A DNA stretch of 64,000 nt from the NCBI RefSeq assembly GCF_001514205.1, contig NZ_KQ948786.1:50830-114829 (forward strand), in the 5' to 3' direction. Shown here one piece after another: positions 15,948 through 23,115 of the stretch (position 1 is its first letter; each line of letters starts with the position of its first letter). The notes under the pieces were generated by a model. It had not been told where the DNA came from, did not search any database, and saw nothing but the letters and a program-made list of their open reading frames with translations. Origin of the DNA: Streptomyces griseoruber (lineage in GTDB: Bacteria; Actinomycetota; Actinomycetes; Streptomycetales; Streptomycetaceae). Both the position numbers and the translations under genes were made by a program.

Positions 15948-17216
15948 TCACGCTGCACCGACCCGGGCCCTGCCGAGGGCCGCCGCACCGGCCGTCCCCC
16001 GCACCACCCGGTGCGCACAGGCCGCCGACAGCAGCTCCCCCAGCAGGTCGGGGTCGTCGATCTCCAGGCCGAGGAGGGACTCGATGCGCTCCAGCCGCTG
16101 GTAGAGGGACTGCCGGCCGATGTGCAGGAGGGCGGCCGTGCGGGTCGGCGAGCAGCCGTTGCGCAGATGCACCTCCAGGGTGCGGACCAGGTCGCTCGGG
16201 TGTGCCGCCTCCCACTCCAGGAGCGGCCCGAGGGCGTGCTGGACCATCCCCGCGAGCCGCTCCCGGTTGGCGGGGACGCCACCGCGGGTCAGCTCCCGCT
16301 CCAGGGCGAAGGCACGTGAGGACGTCACCAGCGGCCCCCCGGGCGCGGCGGGCTCGGCGGGCGGCACGGTCAGCGCGAGCTCCAGCGTCGTACGGGCCGC
16401 GCGCAGCGTCTCGCTCCAGTGCAGCCACCCGCTCCCGGCCGCCACCGCGTGCCCCACGGCGACCGTGAGCCCCGGCTCGGCCACCGCCCGGAACGCCTCC
16501 TGCACGGCCCGCACCGGATCCCCGGCGCCCCGGCCCTCGGACAGCGCCAGCAGGGCGAGTACGTCCCCCGGGAACGCGGCCCGCAGCGCTCCACCGCCTC
16601 CCAGCAGCCGTACGGCCCGGTCGACCGCCCCCGCCTCCCGGGCACCGTGCACGGACACCCCGATCAGCCGCGCCCCCGGCCCCGGATGGAACCCGGCGAG
16701 CGCCGCCCGCGCCTCCACCTCCGGCTGGTTCAGCGCGGCCCGGTCGGCGAGGTCGGCGAGCAGGGCGGCCGTGTGGTCGTCGCCCCGGGGCCGTACGACC
16801 GAGCGCCCCGACAGTCCCCGGGCCACGATCGCCCGGTTGGCGGCCTCGGTGATCCGTACGAAGGGCACGACCCGGTGCAGCGCCAGCAGGGGCAGCTCCA
16901 GCCGGCGGGCCTCGTCGACCACCTCACCGGGCATGCGCGGCAGCGACCGCCCCACCTCCACCGCGAGCCCGACGGCGCCCCGCGCGGCCAGCTCCCGCAC
17001 ATACCGGCGCCGCACCCCGTCTGTGGCGTCCGTCAGCCCGAACCCGTTGGTGAGCAGCAGCTCCCCGCCGTCGAGGAAGTTCGCGCCCTCGCACACCTCG
17101 CTGCTGTGCACCCAGCGCACGGGACGGTCCAGGCCGCGGGCCCCGGCGAGCAGCTCGGGCTCGGTGGCACGGACCGGGTCGAGGGCCAGGACTTCACGGA
17201 GGGTGAGTGCGGGCAC
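15948..17216 (-). CDS. PucR-family transcriptional regulator
   Basis: 422 residues. The N-terminal PucR domain starts ALTLREVLALDPV and contains WVHSSEV … LTNGFGL. A central GGDEF-like linker follows, then a C-terminal helix-turn-helix (LEVHLRNGCSPTRTAALLHIGRQSLYQRLERIESLLG), the PucR_C/HTH_30 module. Relatives activate purine or nucleobase catabolic genes in response to pathway intermediates. The GTG at 17216 is preceded by GGAGG at a 5-base gap. It is divergent from the cytosine deaminase gene, and the intervening promoter has been invaded by a TnpB transposon, which may have altered control. Confidence 0.88.
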   Translation of the reverse strand: MPALTLREVLALDPVRATEPELLAGARGLDRPVRWVHSSEVCEGANFLDGGELLLTNGFGLTDATDGVRRRYVRELAARGAVGLAVEVGRSLPRMPGEVVDEARRLELPLLALHRVVPFVRITEAANRAIVARGLSGRSVVRPRGDDHTAALLADLADRAALNQPEVEARAALAGFHPGPGARLIGVSVHGAREAGAVDRAVRLLGGGGALRAAFPGDVLALLALSEGRGAGDPVRAVQEAFRAVAEPGLTVAVGHAVAAGSGWLHWSETLRAARTTLELALTVPPAEPAAPGGPLVTSSRAFALERELTRGGVPANRERLAGMVQHALGPLLEWEAAHPSDLVRTLEVHLRNGCSPTRTAALLHIGRQSLYQRLERIESLLGLEIDDPDLLGELLSAACAHRVVRGTAGAAALGRARVGAA

Positions 17217-17313
17217 GAGGACCTCCAACGTGCTGACAGAACGTCCGGCTGCCGGCTGCCCGGAGAGTACTTTCCGCACGTTGCCCTGGTGTTTCGACGG
17301 CACCAGAGTGGAG

Positions 17314-18610
17314 TCTTGACTTCCTCCCTCGCCTAAAGACGGGGGATTTCAGCGGTCGCCCGCTGGGTTTCCTGCTTCACCGACGACCGCCCCGTCCGGG
17401 AGGACTCCCGTTGAGGTCTTACACCGTCTCCACAGGCAGACACCGCCAGCCCGGCGGCCAGAATGGTGCGGGCCGCGTTCACATCGCGGTCATGCACGGC
17501 GCCGCACTCGCACGTCCACTCACGGACGTTCAGCGGCAACTTCGCCGCGACCGTGCCGCAGGCTCCGCACAGCTTGGAGCTGGGGAACCAGCGGTCGATC
17601 ACGATGAGTTCGCGCCCGTACCAGGCGCACTTGTACTCCAGCATCGACCGCAGTTCCGTCCATGCCGCGTCCGAGATGGCGCGCGCGAGCCTGCCGTTCT
17701 TCAACAGGTTGCGGACGGTGAGGTCCTCGATCACGACCGTTTGGTTCTCACGGACGAGGCGAGTGGTGAGCTTGTGCAGGAAGTCCCGGCGTCGGTCGGC
17801 GATCCGGGCGTGTACCTTGGCGGCCTTCACCCGGGCCTTGGCCCGGTTGTTGGAGCCCTTCGCCTTCCGCGACAGCTCACGCTGCGCGCGGGCCAGGCGG
17901 GTGCGGTCACGGCGCTCGTGCCGGGGGTTGGCGATCTTCTCCCCGGTGGACAGGGTCACCAGGGAGGTGATTCCTGCGTCGATGCCGACCGCCGCCGTGG
18001 TGGCGGGCGCGGGGGTGATGGTGTCCTCGCACAGCAGGGATGCGAACCAGCGGCCCGCAGCGTCGCGGGACACGGTCACCGTGGTCGGCTCCGCGCCCTG
18101 CGGGAGGGGACGCGACCAGCGGATGTCCAGCGGCTCGGACATCTTCGCCAGGGTCAGCTTCCCGTCGCGCCACGTGAACGCGCTGCGGGTGTACTCGGCC
18201 GACGCACGCGACTTCTTCCGCGACTTGTACCGGGGGTACTTGGCGCGCTTGGCGAAGAAGTTCCCGAACGCTGTCTGAAGGTGGCGCAGCGCCTGCTGGA
18301 GCGGGACGGAGGAGACCTCCGCCAGGAAGGACAGTTCCCCGGTCTTCTTCCACTCCGTCAACGCGGCGGAGGACTGCACGTAGGAGATCCGGCACTGCTC
18401 GCCGTACCAGGCCCGCGTGCGCTCCTCCAGTGCCTTGTTGTAGACGAGGCGGACGCAGCCGAACGTGCGCGACAGCTCAGCCGCCTGCTCGTCCGTGGGG
18501 TAGAAGCGGTACCTGAAAGCCCGCTTGACGTGCTGCATCACGCCTCACACCGTATCGGATTCCGTGTGAGCAGCTACCTGGGAGCTTCGTTTCCTCCCCG
18601 ACCTGAAGGC
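17314..18610 (-). mobile_element. IS200/IS605-group element carrying only tnpB
   Basis: A single tnpB gene is flanked by imperfect palindromes rather than terminal inverted repeats. At the low-coordinate (right) end is CTTCCTCCCTCGCCTAAAGA with GGGGGATTTC following; at the other end are a 7-bp hairpin CTCACAC/GTGTGAG (18544-18570) and TTTCCTCCCCGACCTGAAGG. Edges are approximate. No TnpA transposase is present, so movement would need one in trans. The guide-like omega RNA of such elements lies at the 3' end of tnpB and would run past 17333 toward the pucR promoter. Confidence 0.75.
17333..18541 (-). CDS. tnpB: TnpB, RNA-guided nuclease of an IS605-group element
   Basis: 402 residues, full length. 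An N-terminal wedge domain (KRAFRYRFYPTDEQAAELSR) precedes a RuvC nuclease whose three acidic residues are all present: Asp188 (GIDAG), Glu272 (VIEDLTV) and Asp353 (DRDVNAA). The zinc-ribbon CGAC … CECG (Cys325, 328, 344, 346) is also intact. TnpB proteins cut DNA guided by an RNA from the element's own end and help keep the transposon in the genome. Start is GTG followed at once by ATG. No frameshift is visible, so the protein should be functional. Confidence 0.93.
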   Translation of the reverse strand: MMQHVKRAFRYRFYPTDEQAAELSRTFGCVRLVYNKALEERTRAWYGEQCRISYVQSSAALTEWKKTGELSFLAEVSSVPLQQALRHLQTAFGNFFAKRAKYPRYKSRKKSRASAEYTRSAFTWRDGKLTLAKMSEPLDIRWSRPLPQGAEPTTVTVSRDAAGRWFASLLCEDTITPAPATTAAVGIDAGITSLVTLSTGEKIANPRHERRDRTRLARAQRELSRKAKGSNNRAKARVKAAKVHARIADRRRDFLHKLTTRLVRENQTVVIEDLTVRNLLKNGRLARAISDAAWTELRSMLEYKCAWYGRELIVIDRWFPSSKLCGACGTVAAKLPLNVREWTCECGAVHDRDVNAARTILAAGLAVSACGDGVRPQRESSRTGRSSVKQETQRATAEIPRL

Positions 18611-18636
18611 TGCGGTATCCACGAAGGAGAGACCCG

Positions 18637-19110
18637 ATGAACCCTGTGGATCCGGTCCCCCTGGACCAGCCCACGGCCAGGACCTGGCTGGCCACCGCCG
18701 TCGCCGAGGCCCGGGCCGGGCTCGCCGAGGGCGGTATCCCGATCGGCGCCGCGCTCTACGGCCCCGACGGCACCCTGCTCGGCCGCGGCCACAACCGGCG
18801 CGTCCAGGACGGCGACCCCTCGACGCACGCGGAGACGGCCGCCTTCCGCGCGGCGGGCCGGCAGCGCTCGTACCGCGGCACCACCATGGTGACCACGCTC
18901 TCCCCCTGCTGGTACTGCTCCGGCCTGGTCCGGCAGTTCGGCATCTCGCGTGTCGTGGTGGGCGAGGCCGCGACCTTCCACGGCGGCCACGACTGGCTCG
19001 CCGAACACGGCGTGGAGATCGTGCTGCTCGACGACCCCGGGTGCGTCGGGATGATGCGCGACTTCATCGAGAAGAACCCGGCACTCTGGAACGAGGACAT
19101 CGGTGAGTGA
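18637..19110 (+). CDS. Cytosine deaminase, yeast Fcy1 type (nucleoside deaminase fold)
   Basis: 157 residues. The CDA-fold zinc site is complete: STHAETAAF (His64, catalytic Glu66) and LSPCWYCSG (Cys91, Cys94). The C-terminus FIEKNPALWNEDIGE closely resembles the end of yeast cytosine deaminase (…FI-ERP-DWFEDIGE), which points to cytosine or a related free base rather than tRNA adenosine. It converts cytosine to uracil and ammonia. AGGAGA precedes the ATG, only some 25 bases from the transposon edge, so its promoter may now be transposon-derived. It overlaps the following gene by 8 bases and faces pucR. Confidence 0.85.
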   Translation: MNPVDPVPLDQPTARTWLATAVAEARAGLAEGGIPIGAALYGPDGTLLGRGHNRRVQDGDPSTHAETAAFRAAGRQRSYRGTTMVTTLSPCWYCSGLVRQFGISRVVVGEAATFHGGHDWLAEHGVEIVLLDDPGCVGMMRDFIEKNPALWNEDIGE

Positions 19111-20068
19111 ACCGCGTATTCCCACGATCGATCTCACGCCCTGGCTGGACGGTGACGCGCAGGCGCGGGCGGCGATCGCCCGAACCGTCGACGAGGCCCT
19201 CCAGACGGCCGGCTTCCTGCTGGTCACCGGCCACGGCGTGGATCCGGCCCTGCGCTCCCGCATCCGGGAGGCGGCCCGGGACTTCTTCACGCTCCCCGCG
19301 GATGTCAAGCAGCCGTACGCCGTGAAGGTCGGCGGGCGGGGCTGGCTCGGCCCCGGCGCGGAGGCGAACGCCTACTCGGAGGGCACCGAGACCCCGCCGG
19401 ACCTCAAGGAGTCCCTGACCTTCGCCACGCACGAGCCGTTCGACGACCCGGTGGTCGACGCGGAGTGGTACGCGCCCAACGTCTGGCCGGCGGAGGTGCC
19501 GGAGCTGGAGGCGCTCTGCGCGGAGTACCTGGAGAAGATGGCCGAGCTGGAGAAGCAGCTGCTGTCGCTGCTGGGCGAGGCGCTGGGTCTGGAGCCGGAC
19601 TTCTTCTCCCGCCACATGGACCACCCCACCTACGGCTTCAACATCAACTGGTACCCGGGCACGGAGGTCATGGGCGAGCCGGAGCCCGGCCAGTTCCGCA
19701 TCGGCCCGCACACCGACTTCGGCACGGTCACCATCCTCGACCGGCAGGCCGGCAAGGGCGGACTCCAGGTCTGGACGGAGGAGGGCGGCTGGGAGGACGC
19801 GCCCTTCGATCCGGCGGCCTTCACCATCAACATCGGTGACCTGATGGCCCGTTGGACGGGGGACCGGTGGCGGTCGGGCCGGCATCGCGTGCTGCCCCCG
19901 CCCGCCGACGAGCCCGCCGAGGAACTCATGTCCCTCGTCTACTTCGGCGAGTGCACCCCGGGGACCCTCGTGGAGTCCGTACCGCCACCGGTGGGGCGGG
20001 TGGCGTACGAGCCCATCGACTCGCATGTGTACCTACGGGGCCAGCTTGACTCGATCACCGTGGAGTGA
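19103..20068 (+). CDS. Isopenicillin N synthase-like 2OG/Fe(II)-type oxygenase
   Basis: 321 residues. The N-terminal DIOX_N domain begins IPTIDLTPWL with GFLLVTGHGV, and the double-stranded beta-helix core supplies the iron ligands His203, Asp205 (GPHTDFGT) and His261 (GRHRVLPP). The usual RXS carboxylate-binding arginine is not evident: the matching place reads ELMSLVYF. Therefore the co-substrate mode is uncertain. It overlaps the deaminase gene, so a role in the same nucleobase route, for example oxidation of a pyrimidine or purine, is plausible though unproven. GTG start inside the preceding gene. Confidence 0.85.
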   Translation: MSEPRIPTIDLTPWLDGDAQARAAIARTVDEALQTAGFLLVTGHGVDPALRSRIREAARDFFTLPADVKQPYAVKVGGRGWLGPGAEANAYSEGTETPPDLKESLTFATHEPFDDPVVDAEWYAPNVWPAEVPELEALCAEYLEKMAELEKQLLSLLGEALGLEPDFFSRHMDHPTYGFNINWYPGTEVMGEPEPGQFRIGPHTDFGTVTILDRQAGKGGLQVWTEEGGWEDAPFDPAAFTINIGDLMARWTGDRWRSGRHRVLPPPADEPAEELMSLVYFGECTPGTLVESVPPPVGRVAYEPIDSHVYLRGQLDSITVE

Positions 20069-20157
20069 CCCCGGGAATGGCCCGATACCGCCGTGGTCTT
20101 CCCCCTCCCCCACACCCATACTGAATCTTCACAGCCGCTTCACAGGAGGCGGTTGCG

Positions 20158-20847
20158 ATGCATCATGACTTCTCGGGAGGGGACCCCATCGTGAGGAAGT
20201 TATGCCTGACCGGACGCCTGAGAGCGGTCTCGGGCGTTCTCGCCGCCGGTGCGCTGATCGTCGGCCTCTCCGGTACGGCGGCGCACGCGTCGGAAACCGG
20301 CGCGCTCACCGCCGCCGCGGAGATCGGCATCCAGTTCAACCCCGACGGCGACGCCGGCCAGTGCGGCGGAACGACGGGACAGCAGTGGGGTGGGACACCG
20401 GACTTCACGCGCTCGATCCGCTTCGACACCGACAACCGCCCGGGCGGCTGTCAGCTGGCCTTCGGTGTCTACGATCCCGACAACACCCTCGCGGGCGCGT
20501 CCCTCACGTACGGCTTCCAGGCCAGCCCCGGCGGCGACGCCGGCCAGTGCGGAAGCCAGGGCACCTACCGGATACCGATCCAGCGGTTCAGGACCTTCGG
20601 CCCCAGTGTCCGGGTCGACACCGACAACCGGTCCGGCTGGTGCAACCTCACCTTCACCGTGTCGGGCCGCTCCGACGTGGTCCTCGATGTGCAGTTCTAC
20701 GCCGACGGCGACGGGGGTCAGTGCGTGAACGCCCTCCCCGCCGGCCAGTACCGCTCGGCGTTCGCGGGCAGCCCGGTGACCGTGGGCATCGACGCCGACG
20801 GGCGCCCGGGCGGCTGCCAGTTCCTGCTCCGGCTGCGGACCGTCTAG
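20158..20847 (+). CDS. Secreted three-repeat protein with paired cysteines
   Basis: 229 residues. A signal peptide (LRAVSGVLAAGALIVGLSG … AHA) precedes three repeats of about 60 residues. Each has an early GDAGQCG/GDGGQCV and a later GGCQLAFGV, SGWCNLTFTV or GGCQFLLRL, so each repeat probably holds one disulfide and a small beta fold. D-x-D-NRPGG turns could bind calcium. I do not recognise the family. Two starts are possible, ATG 20158 after AGGAGG and GTG 20191 after GGGAGGGG; the second gives a more normal signal length. It ends head-to-head with the next gene, their stops overlapping. Confidence 0.7.
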   Translation: MHHDFSGGDPIVRKLCLTGRLRAVSGVLAAGALIVGLSGTAAHASETGALTAAAEIGIQFNPDGDAGQCGGTTGQQWGGTPDFTRSIRFDTDNRPGGCQLAFGVYDPDNTLAGASLTYGFQASPGGDAGQCGSQGTYRIPIQRFRTFGPSVRVDTDNRSGWCNLTFTVSGRSDVVLDVQFYADGDGGQCVNALPAGQYRSAFAGSPVTVGIDADGRPGGCQFLLRLRTV

Positions 20848-21419
20848 CGCTCCGGCCGGTTCGGCGCCGCGTACTCGGTGAAGGCGCGGCGGTAGCGGGT
20901 GTGCCCGGTCTCCCGGGCATGCCCGCTCTGCCACTCCTCGATCTCGGCGGGGCCGGGTCGCGTGCCGGAGGCGGCGGGGCAGTGGGTGCAGGACATCTCG
21001 TACTCGGCCGCGGTGTACTCGGCCGCGGTGTACTCGGGCAGCCCCAGGAAGGCCGTGTGGTAGCGGCGTTGGTGGCGGCGGAGCAGGACGTTCGCGTCGG
21101 TCTCCGCGCTGCCGTCGTGGCGGGCGCGGGCCGCGTCGCGCAGTCCGGCCAGGTCGGCGCAGGCGGCACAGTCACGGACCGGGGTGGGCGGGCCGCCGTG
21201 CAGCGAGCGGGAGTTGGCGGCCCGCAGGCTCGCGGTGAGGCGTTCGGTGGGGGTGGCGGGGCGGAGCAGTTCGGGGCGGGCCTCCCACTCCCGGCCGCCG
21301 CCCAGGGGACGCAGGAGGGCATGGGGACCGGCCTTGCCCTGATACTCGCCCACCTTGTCCGACCTGGGGTCGTAGACGACCGTTCCCGTTTCGAACCCGC
21401 CCTCGATGTGTTCGGTCAT
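20844..21419 (-). CDS. Hypothetical protein with DUF7848-like C-terminus
   Basis: 191 residues. The N-terminal 50 residues (VVYDPRSDKVGEYQGKAGPHALLRPLGG) form a small beta module common in Streptomyces gene-regulatory neighbourhoods. The C-terminal part YEMSCTHCPAASG … EEWQSGHARETGHTRYRR resembles the DUF7848 zinc-knuckle-like domain, which is usually encoded beside XRE/DUF397 genes. TAAEY repeats three times in tandem around residue 133. The stop overlaps the preceding gene's stop on the other strand. It faces away from the XRE regulator and may share its promoter region. Function unknown. Confidence 0.6.
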   Translation of the reverse strand: MTEHIEGGFETGTVVYDPRSDKVGEYQGKAGPHALLRPLGGGREWEARPELLRPATPTERLTASLRAANSRSLHGGPPTPVRDCAACADLAGLRDAARARHDGSAETDANVLLRRHQRRYHTAFLGLPEYTAAEYTAAEYEMSCTHCPAASGTRPGPAEIEEWQSGHARETGHTRYRRAFTEYAAPNRPER

Positions 21420-21545
21420 GCCCTGTCCGTTCCCTCTCCGTACCGGCTTGGTGACTCCGGGTGTGTCGAGCGTGACGGTCGGGCACGGTGCGTATCAATG
21501 CCCGACGTGTGACAAGGGCATCTGTCACGGAGGGAGGCGAGGAGA

Positions 21546-22442
21546 GTGACCACCAACGCCGCCCTGTTCGGGGAACTGTTGCGCCACTTCCGTGAGGCGG
21601 CCCTGCTCACGCAGGAGGCGTTGGCGAAGACGATCCCCTGCGATCGCTCGCTGGTGGCGAGGGTCGAGGCGGGGACACGGGTGCCGCAGGAGCCGTTCGC
21701 ACGGACCTGCGACGAACTGCTGGGTACGGGTGGGGCGTTGGGGCGGCTGTGGGGGCGGATCGACTGGTATCCGCAGGTGGAGCATCCGGACTGGTTCGAG
21801 CGCCGGGCGCAGATGGACGCGGAGGCTGTGGCCCTGCGGGCCTATCAGGCGCAGGTGGTGCCAGGCCTGTTGCAGACCCCCGACTACGCCGCCGCGCTCT
21901 TTGCCCGCCGTCTGCCCCACGCCGACGACGTGGAGGAGCGCGTCCGGGCCCGACTCAGCCGCCAACAGCGCTTCTACGCCAAGGGCGGCCCGTATTACAT
22001 AGTCGTACTGGACGAGAGCTGCCTGCGGCATGTGGTGGGCGGACGCGAGATCATGTGGGAGCAGTGCGCACATCTGCTGCGGGTCGGGGAACTGCCCAAC
22101 ATCCGCATCCAGGTGGTTCCGTTGAGCCGTGCCGACATTGACCGGCCCGACACCTCGATGTCTTTGATCAGGCTGCCTGACGGGCATGAGTGGGTGTACT
22201 CGGAATCGCTGGACCGTGGCCACTTCAGCGACGATCCGTCCATCTTCCTGGCCCACAGCCAGACCTATGATGTGCTCAGGGCCGATGCACTGTCAGCCTC
22301 TGACTCCGCCGCCCTGATCTGTGGCGTGATGGAAGGGTACGGGCACTATGGCGACCTGGATCAAGAGCAGCTACAGCGGGGCCAACGGCGGCGACTGCCT
22401 CGAAATCGCCCCCGAATCCACCTCCGTCGTCCCCGTCCGTGA
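21546..22442 (+). CDS. XRE-family regulator with DUF5753 domain
   Basis: 298 residues. The helix-turn-helix is N-terminal (LLRHFREAALLTQEALAKTI … RSLVARVEAGTRVPQ), followed by the DUF5753 sensor domain (YQAQVVPGLLQTPDYAAALF … VVLDESCLRHVVGG … IQVVPLS). Such proteins pair with a DUF397 partner encoded next to them; the best known pairs act in Streptomyces development and antibiotic control. The last 32 residues (LQRGQRRRLPRNRPRIHL…) are basic and lie over the next gene in another frame, a 95-base overlap. That tail looks like read-through after loss of an ancestral stop. Confidence 0.88.
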   Translation: MTTNAALFGELLRHFREAALLTQEALAKTIPCDRSLVARVEAGTRVPQEPFARTCDELLGTGGALGRLWGRIDWYPQVEHPDWFERRAQMDAEAVALRAYQAQVVPGLLQTPDYAAALFARRLPHADDVEERVRARLSRQQRFYAKGGPYYIVVLDESCLRHVVGGREIMWEQCAHLLRVGELPNIRIQVVPLSRADIDRPDTSMSLIRLPDGHEWVYSESLDRGHFSDDPSIFLAHSQTYDVLRADALSASDSAALICGVMEGYGHYGDLDQEQLQRGQRRRLPRNRPRIHLRRPRP

Positions 22443-22668
22443 CAGCAAGACCCCCGACGGCCCCATCCTGCTCATCCCGCGGAGCGCCTGGGCCGTGTTC
22501 GTAGCGGAGGTGCGTGCTTTCCCAGACGGACCCGGGGCCGACGAGGATGCGATCAAGCGCAGGAAGCGCGCGTCCTTCCTGGGCTGGCTCGCGGAAGGCG
22601 GGCTGCCCGACCTGACCGGACCGGTCGAAGCCTCGGCGAGTGCGGGCGACCCGCACCGGGCCGTCTGA
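22348..22668 (+). CDS. DUF397 domain apparently fused to a VapB-like antitoxin tail
   Basis: 106 residues. Residues 1-57 are a canonical DUF397 domain (WIKSSYSGANGGDCLEIAP … VPVRDSKTPDGPILLI). Instead of ending there, the protein goes on with IKRRKRASFLGWLAEGGL and PDLTGPVE, which resembles the toxin-binding C-terminus of VapB-type antitoxins. The next gene encodes a PIN toxin and overlaps this stop, as vapC does with vapB. The likely history is a deletion joining a DUF397 gene to the 3' part of a vapB gene, giving a hybrid antitoxin lacking VapB's own DNA-binding head. This is inference from motif and position. Confidence 0.7.
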   Translation: MATWIKSSYSGANGGDCLEIAPESTSVVPVRDSKTPDGPILLIPRSAWAVFVAEVRAFPDGPGADEDAIKRRKRASFLGWLAEGGLPDLTGPVEASASAGDPHRAV

Positions 22669-23081
22669 ACGACCGCTGTCTCATCGACAAGTCCGCGCTC
22701 GCCCGCTACCCCAAACCCGCCGTTCGTGCCGTGATCGACCCGCTTCACAATGCCGGGCTGCCGGCGGGTTGCGGCGCCGTCGAATTCGAGATCCTCCGCA
22801 GCGCCCGTTCGAAGGCGGACGCGGAACGGATCCGGGACGAGATGCGGGGGTTCGACCGGCTGCCCACGCCCGACGAGGCGTGGGACCGGGCGTTGGACGT
22901 GCAGACGCGGCTCATCGCCGCGGGCAACTGGAAGGCGCTGTCGGTCTCCGACCTGGTCATCGCGGCGACGGCCGAGCGTAGTGGCGCCACGGTCCTGCAC
23001 TACGACGGGGACTACGACATGATCGCGGGCGTGACCGGGCAGCCGACCCGCTGGGTGGTTCCGGCAGGTACCGCCGACTGA
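22665..23081 (+). CDS. PIN-domain ribonuclease toxin, VapC-like, with a CTG start
   Basis: 138 residues if translation starts at CTG 22665, which overlaps the upstream stop in the coupled form CTGA. The first ATG/GTG/TTG in frame (GTG 22731) would remove the catalytic N-terminus. Acidic residues match a PIN active site: Asp8 (CLIDKSAL), Glu40 (GAVEFEIL), Asp in SVSDLVIAATA, and Asp in YDGDYDMIA. VapC toxins cleave tRNA or rRNA and are held in check by VapB. The start may be a true CTG or a mutated ATG; expression would be low either way. Family placement is firm, activity is not. Confidence 0.8.
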   Translation: MNDRCLIDKSALARYPKPAVRAVIDPLHNAGLPAGCGAVEFEILRSARSKADAERIRDEMRGFDRLPTPDEAWDRALDVQTRLIAAGNWKALSVSDLVIAATAERSGATVLHYDGDYDMIAGVTGQPTRWVVPAGTAD

Positions 23082-23115
23082 CGCGGCCCACTCAAGCACC
23101 CCCGCCGCCCCACCC

